From Rhyacophila brunnea (Eukaryota; Arthropoda; Insecta; Trichoptera; Rhyacophilidae): a stretch of DNA of 64,000 nucleotides. Location of the stretch: the NCBI GenBank assembly GCA_022495005.1, contig JAGYXB010000815.1, positions 744,001 to 808,000 on the forward strand. Direction: 5' to 3'. Below are positions 11,935-22,746 of this stretch, piece after piece. Within the stretch, counting starts at the first letter, position 1. Each line of letters opens with the position of its first letter. Made by a program: the position numbers and the translations under genes. Below the pieces are notes generated by a model, which was not told the origin of the DNA, made no database searches, and saw only the letters and a list, made by a program, of their open reading frames with translations.

Positions 11935-12640
11935 CTCTGATTTGAATAAAAATTGGCATACAGAGGCTTTGAAGGTCGTTGATTACGAATCCGAAAGCCA
12001 AATTATCGTAAACAAAATGGCCGATCCAATATGGCGGACATGGATGTTAAAAAGGTGCCAGATCTTGACAAAAATTGGTATATACGGGTTTTCAAGGTCG
12101 CTGATTACGAATCCGAAATCTAAATGATCATAAACAAAATGGCAGATCCAATATGGCGAACATGGATGTTAAAAAGGTACCAGATCTTGACAAAAATTGG
12201 TATATACGGGTTTTTAAGATCGCTGATTACGAATCCGAAATCTAAATTATTTTAAACAAAATGGCCGATCCAAAATGGCAGACATGGATATTAAAGAAGT
12301 GTCAGATCATGCAGCGCTCGAAATGGAAAAGTTCACGAACCGGAGCGCTCCACAATTTTCTGAAGATATTACATAGTTATCAAATTTTATGTGTACTTCA
12401 TAAAAATAAATGTGTTACATTTTCTATTACATGGCCTATTTAGCTCAGACGGTCAAAATATTTTTTCCACGAGACGGAGCGATAATTTTATCGATGTCAC
12501 GAACCGGAACGGCGCTCCGGTGCATTCCGGTCCATTTCGAGCCCTGAGATCATGGCAAAAATTGGTATATGCGGGTTTTGAAGGTCACTGATTACGCATT
12601 CAAAAGCTAAATCATAGTAAACAAAATGGTCTATCAAGCA
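11935..12640 (+). repeat. Tandem repeat, ~122-bp period, split by a hAT MITE
   Basis: About four and a half copies of a monomer that includes AACAAAATGGCCGATCCA, ATGGCGGACATGGATGTTAA and GATCTTGACAAAAATTGG. The distance between matching words at 12061 and 12183 is 122 bp. The last copies are more diverged and are separated by the MITE at 12312-12546. The short open frames here (from 11930 and 12261) only reflect the period. Confidence 0.8.
12312..12546 (-). mobile_element. hAT MITE (CAGGGCTCGAAATGG family), intact copy 1
   Basis: Bounded by CAGCGCTCGAAATGG and the inverse of CAGGGCTCGAAATGG. The 8-bp duplication AGATCATG is perfect at 12304-12311 and 12547-12554. It is 235 bp and non-coding. 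Both sides carry internal 'accggagcgc' or 'ccggaacggcgctccgg' words. Further copies are at 20565, 39079, 42123 and 52575, with a fragment at 19525. Confidence 0.92.
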
Positions 12641-13244
12641 CAAAACGCACCTATTCCGCAGATAACTTTTGTAAATTTCGCAAGCTTATACAATAAACTA
12701 AAGGTCTAGACTATGAGCTTTGCAAAATGTGACAAAATATATAACTTTTCGAATAGTTGAAAATGCAAGTTTTCAAAATTATTAAATTTTATTTATGCAA
12801 AAGTTTATACTACATTTCAATAATTTATACATTAAGTTTAGACTCAACAAATGTAAAAATATTTTCTACATACCTCCAGAAGTCGTATTCATGTCGCAGA
12901 ATTGAAATTGAACACTTCACTTGAAATTTATGGGTTTTCAAAGTCACCGTTATTTTCGTCTGTTTAGCACGCGACGCGTACACTCTCCACGAAGGCTAAC
13001 TTCCAACTGACGCAGCAACGAAGGTATACGGTCAAAACGTTTCCCCTTTCACAATGAAATGCAGTCATTAGTCCTCTACCTGACTGATTACTCAAGTATA
13101 AAGTAGAATGACCCCTCAATTATTCTTTTTATTCATGGCAGTAAATATTATTTTATTGCAAACATATTTAGTATTTTTAAAAAAGGTTTTACAAACTTTT
13201 ATTCGGTTGCATTAATTAATTAAATTAAATTGAAATTGGTCAAA
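12641..13244. other. No gene seen
   Basis: AT-rich sequence with a short GC-richer patch at 12965-13030. No recognisable feature. Confidence 0.5.
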
Positions 13245-13660
13245 TTAATTAAAGCTTCTACTACTTCCTTTAACTGTCGGCCTGTATTTTGGAATAATTG
13301 GTACCATGTGTTGTAATAAAAAATCTCTCTGACGATTAATATCACCAATTTTCCAATAAGTTTCATGATTTTTTTGTCTATTTTCTTCACTTATTTTGTA
13401 AGCAAATTTTATTCTGCAGTTATCATTGCAAGGCGGAGATACACGCCTCGCAGAAATCGTTTTTCCGAATGTACTAATGTAAGACAAACCTGTATTTCTT
13501 TTTTTTTTACGTATGTTTTTAGCCCAAGCACCTGAATTGCGTTTTCTAGATTTTTTGGTCACTGTCGTTACTTTGTCGTGAGATGGCGCAGTATTTTCTG
13601 TTATTTCATCATGAGATGGTGCAGTATTTTTGGTACGTAGATACTGACTACCTACTTGTA
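13245..13660 (-). pseudogene. DUF7869-like transposon gene, N-terminal fragment
   Basis: The minus-strand frame encodes a basic start (KKSRKRNSGAWAKNIRKKKR), then the spaced cysteines CNDNCRIKF and the block ENRQKNHETYWKIGDINRQRDFLLQH, which I recognise as the N-terminal signature of the same family found at 9072-10425 and 29050-30450. The frame stays open upstream of 13562 and holds two copies of NTAPSHD. It ends in-frame at 13245, long before a full ~600-residue protein. It is therefore a fragment, perhaps the missing N-terminus of the pieces at 9072-10425. Confidence 0.6.
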
Positions 13661-13984
13661 CGTATCTATGTCCCTGTGACGACCTACCTTGTAATAATTA
13701 TGACGTAGGGATGCGTTATTAAAAGTTTGGTAAAACCAGTATGGGAAACCAACACTATTAATACTTTTAAGTAGGAACTGACATTTCAAATATTCGATTG
13801 GAATTTCTTAAAAGCTTTCAAAGTTTTGTTCTATTTTTAAATTCTTTGTTCTGTTTGAAACTAAATAAGTCTTCGTTTGTTTTGAACATATTTCAATTTC
13901 CATAACATGAAAATATAATTTACATTTGAAACATGATATAAAAGTTTATAATCAAAGTTTTATTGCAGTTTTCTCGTAATAACA

Positions 13985-14335
13985 ATTGAAGAATGATATT
14001 CTAATAATTAAAAGATAAAAATAACTTTTTATATATCACGTTTTTAAATTTTCTGTTGAATCATATAAATTTGACATTTATATGTATTAATAAAAACTTG
14101 TTATTATACTTGATAGAAATACTGAATAAATATAGAATACTGAAATGTCATTTTGACATTTCATATTGATTTCCATAGTAACACACGTATATATTAATAA
14201 TTTAGTTGCTAGGACCCCCTTAGCGACCAACAAAAATTGTACTGCATAATAAAAAATCTGTACCGGACAAACAAGAATACGAGCTAATTAAAACGTGGTA
14301 AAAAATGACAAATTTCTTACTTTTATTCAACGAAT
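13985..14335 (-). repeat. Dispersed repeat family 'GTTGCTAAGG', copy A
   Basis: On the minus strand it matches 16330-16740 and 39565-39985. The core is GTTGCTAAG, GGG, then CTTAGCAAC-like bases (a near palindrome), followed by AACTAAATTATT and a TCAATATGAAATGTCAAAATG block. Copy A lacks ~200 bp present in the other two. It lies upstream (minus strand) of the N-terminal fragment at 13245-13660, so it may be the 5' region of that transposon. Confidence 0.55.
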
Positions 14336-14475
14336 CTGATAGCATATCTATGAATTAATAATAATATGTTAATTTATTTGCATAATCGAAAAACCACCCT
14401 TAGCTTTATATCAAATCAAGCGTTTTTCCCCTACAACGCACTAAGGTAATAGTTGATACAATCCAATATTACGTA

Positions 14476-14530
14476 TATTATCATCATCATCATTAACTAC
14501 AACCCTTGGTGGGTCTTAGCCTCCATCAAA
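14476..14530 (-). mobile_element. Short RTE-type 3' tail
   Basis: (ATC)n followed by CAACCCTTGGTGGGTCTTAG and CCTCCATC. On the minus strand it reads as the end of an RTE-like frame running into a (GAT)n tail, of a family different from the one at 7164. Only the tail is present. Confidence 0.4.
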
Positions 14531-14658
14531 AACTTTTTCCATCATGGTCGAAATTAATTCGCAATCTGCTTTGATGTATATTATACGAACTGAAAAGGCA
14601 GGCAGTATGGACAATATAACTTTCAATCAATTAAAATAAACCAGTTTATAATATGTAA

Positions 14659-15519
14659 CAGTGGCGCACCCAGGGGGGGGGGGGGGCAAGGGGCCCTGGC
14701 ACCCCCCAAAAATGAAAATTATCAGAATGATATTAAACATTGAAATTGAAAGCCAATAAACTATACCTTTGGGCTTAGACAAATAAAGACACGGCAAAAA
14801 AATGACTTGTAATAATTCTGCAGCACCCTTTTTAGAAAAAAATTCTTAGATTTTAATTTCTAACACAAAAATTTCGAAACACTAATGTCAGGTGTTTTTA
14901 GAAACACAATCCCTAATGGAACTGTCAAAAAATTCTCTGTGTCCACCCGAATTCCGGAGTGGTGAAGGTCATGGCTGGGAAGGGCTGACAGAGCTCTAGC
15001 CTGGGGGCCCGGGCTGTGTGGGGCCCGGCATGTCGGGTTGACCAGATAAGTGAGATAAACACACATCATAAATTAGTTTTAATAGTAAAAAAGTCGCCTG
15101 CGGCGCTATTATATGTCATGAACATACACATTTTGAATTACTTATATAATTGTGCAATATATTTTTTAATTATTATGTGTCGATACTCGACAGCTCTATT
15201 ATTAAAGTAGATGTATTAAAAATAGCCAATAATTCACTGTATAAGTACCCTTAATTTGAACTGAAACACAATTTGAAGTACGTTTATGTAGTTTTTCACA
15301 CTGCCTTTAATATTAGCGGTAGGTAGGGGGCCCGCCAAATATCGTAGCCTGAGGGCCCGTTTCAGGATGTGGGGACCATGGTGTAGGTACACCGAGTGCA
15401 ATAGACAAAAGACCGATAAACGAGAAATTAGGCTGTGAAGAAGATTTAGATCCTATGGGAGTAATTTACATTCTCCTTCTTGGGCCCCCCCCCAATATTA
15501 AATCCTGGGTGCGCCACTG
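14659..15519. mobile_element. Non-autonomous hAT element, 861 bp
   Basis: The ends are CAGTGGCGCACCCAGG and its inverse, with a perfect 8-bp duplication ATATGTAA at 14651-14658 and 15520-15527. The duplication fits the nTnnnnAn preference of hAT elements. Inside are a G-run and C-run next to the ends and GC-rich patches, but no transposase. The opposed open frames around 14860-15210 are shadows. Confidence 0.92.
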
Positions 15520-15527
15520 ATATGTAA

Positions 15528-16329
15528 TAAGTACCTATACAACACTTAATACAGACAATGATCAGTTTCATCAACTTTAATAGAACATACCATCGGTATC
15601 AAAGTTGACGACATAATTGATTTCTTATTAATTAATTGATTATATAGATTTTCTGAAATACGTATGGTATTTTATTTTAATCAATTTATATTTTCTTTTT
15701 ACCATACATTTACTTACTTGTTATTTAAGTCTTAAAAAATCCAAGCATTATTTTAAAACATGATTTCATCAAAATCACAATTTCTGACTAAATTCATTTA
15801 GGAATGTCACTCTTCAATAATATAATTTGTCGATGTTGTTTTCCGACTTTACAATATGAGATAAGTATTAAATAACTATTTGGCAGCATTTATGCTTTAT
15901 GGACCAATTTTATTGTAAAATTATTCAACATTGTCTAGCTGATGTACGATGTGACAATCTTTTAAAAATATTTTTTTATAAACCTTTTATTTAAAATACG
16001 TTTATTTTCGTAATACCTCTAATTGACATAGTAATCACATCAAAACTATTACAAATTCTCAGTTAAAATTAATCCTTTATTAAATTTATTTTATATTTAT
16101 ATGAACTAAATTATTCACAGCTTGCACAAAACAATAATTGAAAGCCTACTTTCGTGGATGTGCTTATAGATAGAGCTGTTGTTTGTCTCTCTGGTATTTT
16201 AATATTGTCACATCGGAGGTTTTAACATCTCAACGACAAATTTAATAAAACAGTAATTATTACAATTGAAATTTGTTATAATCAATGACGGATACAATTT
16301 AATGTGTTGATCTAATAATCTGAAAATAA
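15528..16329. other. No gene seen
   Basis: AT-rich, no repeat boundary or coding segment recognised. Confidence 0.5.
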
Positions 16330-16740
16330 TGGTTACAACGTTTTTCTTAACTCGTATTCTTATTTCTCCGGTACAAATCTTGCAATCGATTTTTAACTAA
16401 CTTCCCTACTAGCTAGACATTTGACACTTTTAGAATATATCAGAACACGATGCTAATGCATTTTTTTAATACTTTTAGCCATCTTTAAGTAGAATTGAAT
16501 TCATTTTCAGTTAATTCTGTTTTGTATGAAAAGTTATTTCGACACCCTTATTGGTTGCTACGGGTCTGGGGTCCTAGCAACTAAATTATTAATATATACG
16601 TGCGTTACTAATCACTACGCGGTACTATCAATATGACATGTCAAGTACAAATTTTTTTGATCGTTTAAGCTAGTCAAGTCAAGTTTATATGGTTCAAAAG
16701 AATTTAAAAATATTGTATATAAAAAGTTCTTTTTATCTTG
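16330..16740 (+). repeat. Dispersed repeat family 'GTTGCTAAGG', copy B
   Basis: Similar to 39565-39985 through CTAGCTAGACATTTGA, CAGAACACGA, GAATTCATTTTCAGTTAATTC and the GTTGCTA..TAGCAAC near palindrome. After it, a 27-codon frame at 16824-16907 begins MCLVKGCGN and ends in a stop. This could be the relic start of a transposon gene, but I cannot assign it. Confidence 0.5.
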
Positions 16741-16907
16741 TAATTATTATTTTATAACTTAACTAGTTAAACGATTTCCAATTTAAAAGTAATTAACTAA
16801 TAATTAAACTATTAGTGAATAGTTATGTGCCTAGTTAAAGGTTGCGGGAATAAGGAAGACTGGAAAAATAAACATGATTGGCTATATGAAAAGTACAAGA
16901 AAATTTA

Positions 16908-19524
16908 AATAGGTATTATACATATGATATTAAATTCAATAATAATAATGTGTAGTAGGAAGAACCTTGACCACACTTATGTCCGGACGCAGATCTGCGC
17001 CTTTGATGCTGCATTGATTTGAAAATGAAATAGACCGTCAATGATTTATAATTCTCGACCATTATTGTAGTTATCCACAGTAAAAGATACAGGTATAATT
17101 AAATAAATTCTCGGAAAAATAACACACTAAATAATCGTTGGAATGATATAATTTATTGACATTATCACTTTGAACTAATAAAGAGCAGCCTTGCGAATTA
17201 TTATTAAATTACAATCAAAGAGATTGGACTCCTCCCCCAGAGGTAGCACACAAATGTCAGTGTGTACTCGTTTTGTGAGAGAAAGTTCTACTTCTCTGAA
17301 ATTAGGTACACTTTGCTGCAAATGGGCCATACTTGGACATAAAAACGCCCCACTGAGTATTTTTTTTTATCAACACAAGCTTACAACCAATTTATGATAA
17401 ACGTATTTTCATTATAAAAAGTTCCCGCAATAAAAACTTTATTAGGATTCAGGGTAAGAAAAAATAATGCAAATGGATGTAAGTATTTTATTTTTAATAA
17501 CACAAAAAACACAATAATATTACGAAAAATTATACACAAATCAGTTAATAGCAAATGGTTAAATATTGGAATAAGAAATATGGTCTTGTTTTTTTTTTTT
17601 TTTTTTTTCAATCTCTTTGTTTACAATACTAAGGCTTTGTAATGATTTTGATGGAAAATTTTGGTAAAATTATAATTTTTAATTTTGGCAGCACTGTGAA
17701 AACTAAAAATAAAACTCCTACTTACGTAACTATTGTTATGTGCATTGTTACGTGAGTGTTTATCTTCGACAGTGATAAACAACTTTTATTTCCACGAAAA
17801 CAAATAATTAAATAGGTACAAAAAACTTTGTTGGGGCTTCATATTTTATATTTCGCATAATTATGTAAACAGGTTATTTTACATAACAATAAAATGATAT
17901 TCATCGGCATATCTATTATTATATAATACAAGAGCCACATATTATGTGGAATCAAAGGTTCGCATCCGGCCCTCGGGCCGCAAGTTTATTATCAATGATT
18001 TACATAACAATGACTCATTATAATAAAAAAACGTTCTTTTGGTCTAGTAACTTACACTCATGCATGGAGTTTTTGCCTTAGTGCAGCTTTGTCAAATAAA
18101 TCTCACAGTAAGAATGTGAAGATTGCTACAAACGATTTGCACCCTCGTTACCTCTTTTCAGCTTCATTTTCGAAGATTGACTGTATCATAAATAATATTG
18201 TAGCGATTAACACAATTACTGCTGAACTTTTAATTACCTTTTAATTACCACATTTAAATGACACTTTAATTATATATAATGGCAAAATACTCCAAACGCG
18301 TCAGTCGTAGTGTTAGCACTAAATTAATGGGATTCTAATTCGTGACACTTGGGTGAGCGTAGTGCATGGCGACCTCAGTCTTGGGTAACTGCTCCTGAGA
18401 TATTCCCAGTCATAAAAATAAAAATGATGTTCAAACGTAGGGTTCCGTGATATGCCCGATTAAGACTGGGTGTGGTGGGGAGCGGGTGTGGTTTGATGGG
18501 ACCATTAACTTCAATGCTGAATAGGGTAAAATTAGAGATATAATATTACGATCGTGTATTTTTTTTAATACAATATGTCATAATTAGTTCCAATTCATTC
18601 ATATGTGATATTTTGCAGTTTATAATATTCCAAAAATTCCGCAAACCTTGAATCAATAGAATACCTACTTAAAATATTAAGTAATACTTTGAAAAGGTTA
18701 ATTTACACCGCGTGCGCACACCTCCTGTCTACCTGTCACAATAAATTATCAGTATGATGGTATTCGAGAAACCAGAGTTCGATGATCTATTAATCAATTC
18801 GCATGATATTAAAAACGTTATATGAAGAGATCTGTGACGATTCATACGGTTTCACAATCAGTAGGTAATGTATGTTTTTTTTTATATGCGGGTATATCCA
18901 AAACCACAGGAAAATTGATATAATATGTATGTACTCAGAATTAGTTGTTTATTATGAAATGGGTTTATTTAATAGGCACTAATAGAGGTTAGTTTTTTTC
19001 CTTAATAGGTACTTAATAATTTTATTTACCAATTCATAAAACATAATATATTACAGCAAGGAGAATCAACTTTCTTATCAAATCGTAAAATTAATATTGA
19101 TAACTTTCTGGTAAACCTTTATTGATCGAGACCGATTCACGGAAAGTGGATATTCGTGGAAATCGACCGCATACTTTATAATATAATATTAGGATATGTT
19201 GTCCGCGTCTTTGTTTACTTTGCGGGTGCTGCATTATTCAGAAATTAAATTATTAAGGAAAGAAAAATCCATCGGTGTAACTAATTCAATTGGCACTACA
19301 CTAGAATTATTCACAATTCTAAAAGAGACAATCAATTTCCTATAAACGTTATCTTTTTAAATATCAAAGTTTAAGTTTATTTTAATAAAATGAATTATTA
19401 ATTTTTGAAATATCACAAACAGTGAGCAATTGGGCACTTTATAATTTTGTGAATAGGCAGATGAAACTGAAAATATTAATCGTGTTACCAATGTTAAGTA
19501 TATTTTATGAAAATAAGTATGGTC
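16908..19524. other. No gene; T-run and unassigned GC patches
   Basis: Contains a ~20-base T-run near 17589, a palindromic CCGGCCCTCGGGCCG near 17967 that resembles a transposon relic, and a patch at 18290-18500 without recognisable identity. No exon-like segment with splice sites was found. Confidence 0.4.
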
Positions 19525-19611
19525 AGATTGTCAAATTATTTTTCCACGTGACACCGATAATTTTGAGCATTTCATGAACCGGAACAGCGCTCTGGTTCAT
19601 TTCGAGCCCTG
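19525..19611 (-). mobile_element. hAT MITE fragment (CAGGGCTCGAAATGG family)
   Basis: Only one end is present: the last ~87 bp, ending in TTCATTTCGAGCCCTG, with the GGAACAGCGCTCTGG subterminal word. The other terminus and the target duplication are missing. Confidence 0.7.
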
Positions 19612-19647
19612 ACGTATCAATAATAATGTCTCAACGAAACCATAGTG

Positions 19648-20024
19648 GGCTCGCACATCAGAACTCGCTGCGTGCGTCTTATGACGAATTCGTCGATGTG
19701 ACGTCATCGTAGACCAAGAAACAAACGTTATCAAATGGAGCTTCGGGGATTGGCCGATGCAACTGCGACTCTGCGACGCTGCGACATGCGTCGAGTTGCA
19801 TTGGCCAAAGCCCGCATGTTGATGTCCGGCCAATATCGACTCCGCGCATGCACACAGCTGCAGAATCGGCCATTTCTCTCCAGACTGTCGCCGCGTTTGG
19901 CAGAGCTAGAGCTAGCAGCGCTAGGCAGATGTACGAGGTTGTGATCATGCAACATTCGCCGGCAGTCTCGGAGGATTTGATGTATGGCCGTCAGGCACAC
20001 AAGGCGAGTTGTGATGTGCGAGCC
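19648..20024. mobile_element. GC-rich inverted-repeat element upstream of ABCB exon 1
   Basis: GGCTCGCACATCAGAACTCG near the left edge matches the inverse of the right edge over about 36 bp with a few mismatches. The interior is markedly GC-rich against an AT-rich background and gives overlapping open frames on both strands, none recognisable. It could be mistaken for a CpG-rich promoter. The inverted ends suggest a TIR transposon. No clear target duplication was seen. Confidence 0.55.
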
Positions 20025-20109
20025 GGCATAATATCGTAATCGTCGTTAATTTTGTTGAAGTTGTACTTAGTGCAGCGTTTCCATTCATACACCTTTCATC
20101 AACACATTA

Positions 20110-20150
20110 TCTTCTGAGAAGGCATCTGCAACTAGCCCGAAACGTCGAGG
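20110..20150 (+). ncRNA. Degenerate hammerhead-ribozyme-like motif
   Basis: CTGAGAA, a GGC...GCC stem II with an 11-base loop, then CGAAACGTC follow the order of a minimal type-I hammerhead. The stem III bases ACGU are palindromic, and a short stem I (TCTT/GAGG) can form. The core has A where the invariant G8 is expected, so it is probably inactive. Such motifs are known from Penelope-like retroelements, but no Penelope protein is visible here. Confidence 0.4.
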
Positions 20151-20564
20151 AAAGAAAGAGAGCCAAAAATCTATCACGATGACAAACAACCGTAAAGGTC
20201 TCAAACACCATATAAATAGTATTTAACACATTCGGCAGCATATCATACTCGTATTATCATTGTTTGTTATTTTGTCTTATAATATTGAGACAATCCTTAT
20301 CTGCTTATAATTATTACGTATTAATATTAATTAAATTTGAATTATCAGAATAGGTATATTGTTTATTCAATTTATGAATCTAAATTCCTGCTCCGACGAT
20401 CGACATTATAGTCCCGCCAATATTACCTATCGATCTAACTACAATACTTAATATTATAATCCAGACAAAAAATAATGAATACAGAATAGACTAATATTAT
20501 CTATTGTGACTCTTCTCTTATCTATTTATTGTCCCATCACTTATCTCTGGAGTAGTGTAAAATA
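20151..20564. other. No gene seen
   Basis: AT-rich, no recognisable feature. Confidence 0.5.
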
Positions 20565-20811
20565 CAGGGCTCGAAATGGACCAGAGCGCACCGGAGCGCC
20601 GTTCCGGTTCACAACCCCAAATTATCCCATATTATCTCAAATTATCGTTCCGTCTCGTGGAAAAAAATAATTTGACCGTTTGAGTTAGCTATGCCATATT
20701 AAAACAAAAAATCGAACACACTTTTTCGGAAAATACACATAAAATTAGATACTTAACTATGTTAATATTATCGAGCGCTCCAGTTCGTAAAATTTTCCAT
20801 TTCGAACGCTG
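20565..20811 (+). mobile_element. hAT MITE (CAGGGCTCGAAATGG family), intact copy 2
   Basis: Starts CAGGGCTCGAAATGGACC and ends with the inverse of CAGCGTTCGAAATGG. Perfect 8-bp duplication GTAAAATA at 20557-20564 and 20812-20819. It is 247 bp and non-coding, about 200 bp upstream of the ABCB start codon, so it sits in the probable promoter region. Confidence 0.92.
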
Positions 20812-20883
20812 GTAAAATACATCCGTATTTTCAGTATTTATTAATACCTAATAATTATTAACAAACTATGTGATTTTTAACAG

Positions 20884-20896
20884 CTATATATAAAAA
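20884..20896 (+). promoter_or_regulatory. TATA-like box upstream of ABCB exon 1
   Basis: CTATATATAAAA lies ~120 bp before the start codon, in AT-rich DNA where such words are common. It is offered only as a candidate core promoter. No initiator could be fixed. Confidence 0.25.
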
Positions 20897-21015
20897 AAAC
20901 TATGCCATATATTATATTGTGATCTCTTAGTAATTTGTAAAGTGAAGTGATAATTTAACGAATTTTTAAAAGACTGAATAGTTTAAAAATAAAACAAGTG
21001 ACCTTGAATACAAAT

Positions 21016-21063
21016 ATGAAGCTCCAAAAACCAGAAGTTAAATATTTTGGATACTCACAGTTG
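21016..21063 (+). CDS. ABCB1: ABCB (MDR/P-glycoprotein) transporter, exon 1
   Basis: Encodes MKLQKPEVKYFGYSQL and ends at a strong donor, TTG|GTAAGT, in phase 0. Exon 2 begins in phase 0 with FRYATCSELTAT, so the joined junction reads SQL-FRYATC. In insect MDR proteins an xxLFRYAT block follows a short hydrophilic cytoplasmic N-terminus, so the join is convincing despite an intron of 34.8 kb. The start is the first ATG after an in-frame stop at 20956, and the N-terminus is shorter than in many relatives. The whole gene, where it continues, should make a ~1,250-residue ATP-driven exporter of lipophilic compounds at the plasma membrane. Orthology to a specific ABCB paralogue is not settled. Confidence 0.8.
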
Positions 21064-21638
21064 GTAAGTTGCAATATTTTTATTTAATTATGTTTTTTTC
21101 AAATTAGGTATTTACTTAAATAATTTAAAAATCTATTTATATGGACAATATTTTTATCGTTAACCAGTGTGGCAAACATGTGATTTTTTTTTCTAAAATC
21201 GATTGCGTGGTAAATAAAATCGCATGTCGAATCGGAAACCTATTGTGAAACACTCAAATTCCAGTATTAGGTAAAAAAAAAAAGGAAAAAAAAAGAACGA
21301 TCAGGGGATGGATTTATTTTTGAACCTATCGTACATGACAAATAAGGCACACAATCGCTCGCCAAGTTATTAAGAATGTTAGATTGTTTATGATACGATT
21401 ATAAAAAACCTATAAATTCTAGTAAAAAAGTTGTACCGTGTGGGACTCACGTCTTTCGCTTACCGGTGATTGCTTTTGCCTCTAAGTTATCGATCCGTCT
21501 ATGATTCATGCAAATTATTTCTTTTTATTATAATTACTTCAAATTTCATCAATCAGGAAGTAATCTGCAATCGCACGCCGTTCACGCCCCACCAAACGCT
21601 GTCCACTCAGGCCGTACACTTAGCCTATTACTATTATA

Positions 21639-22746
21639 CTAGCTGAGCCAGCTGGCGGTCGCCAGTCTGTCTCGCTAGGTCTTGCAGACGGCTTAGCGGT
21701 GTTGGATATTAATATAATTATTGTGAAGTATGCTATAGTTTTCCCTTCGGTATGGATTTTCATTCACCTCAGACAGTTTGACATTTCGCCGATTTGTCAG
21801 TTTTACGATTTGCAAGTCGTCACTGCCAATATAAATTTGGGGTCATATGTGTAGTCTATTCTGGAGTCTGGCCATCACAATATCGTCTGACACCACTTCA
21901 GACTGATAGGCCTAGCAGAACAGCTGGCAATCGGCGACTGCTACCACTGTCATTTTAATAGATTATAATATGTTTATATATTGCACTTTTTCATTCATTC
22001 TTATTTGTTTTCGTTGAACTAAGAACATACATTACACGTCATGTTGTTGGTTAGTTTTTTATAATTCATTAAACCCTGCCTAAACCAAACAATAGTAGTT
22101 AAAATATTATTCTATCTATTAAATATCCAACATGATGTATGATTTAATAGCATAATTTTAAATATTTTATGGACAGATACGTATTATGGCTTGGTTTTCC
22201 CAGGGTTAATTTGAATTTTAAAAACTAACCAACACCATCTGTAAATTGCAGTCTTAGTTCAATGTAAACAAATACGTATAGCTGACAAAGTTTAGTCTGT
22301 ACTATATATGGTGGATCCACCCTACCTCCACCCATCGCCACTACAGGATAGTCTAATTTTTCATACATTTAGATTATTGCGTTATAATACGTTTTATTTA
22401 TTCAATGGGGGAAGATTCCATTAGATTGAAAAAATGTAAAAACTATTTCTCATAATGTCTTTTAAGATACTCGTAATTACCACCCTGAAGCGGTGTATCC
22501 ATATGCTTTGTTTAGGAACAAAAATGGTATTTTATTTTAAAATTCTTTAAAGTACTTAATATACTAATGAATAAATTCCAACATGCTAAATTTATTATTT
22601 AACAAATTATCAAGGTGGAGAATAATAAAAAAAGTATTATTTTTATGATGTACAAAAGTGGAAAAAGTAGCAGGTATCTACTTACATATTGTACCTAATT
22701 GTGTAATAAAAATGTCATAATTGACTATATTTCACTATAAGTATCA
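21639..22746 (-). mobile_element. Helitron unit 5, 3' part
   Basis: On the minus strand this ends CCAGCTGGCTCAGCTAG followed by T, the canonical Helitron 3' end (CTRR|T), with a CTGGC..GCCAG-type hairpin region just before. Its 5' remainder lies at 34417-34575 and 36449-37689. The element was split by two later Helitron insertions, at 22747-34416 and 34576-36448. It includes a hAT-MITE-like arm (near 21990-22354) starting TAGTGGCGATGGGTGGAGG on the minus strand. Confidence 0.75.

Noticed and set aside
19597..20039. Several overlapping open frames on both strands in the GC-rich block
   Set aside because: They overlap in all frames, match no family, and arise from GC-rich sequence poor in stop codons inside an inverted-repeat element.
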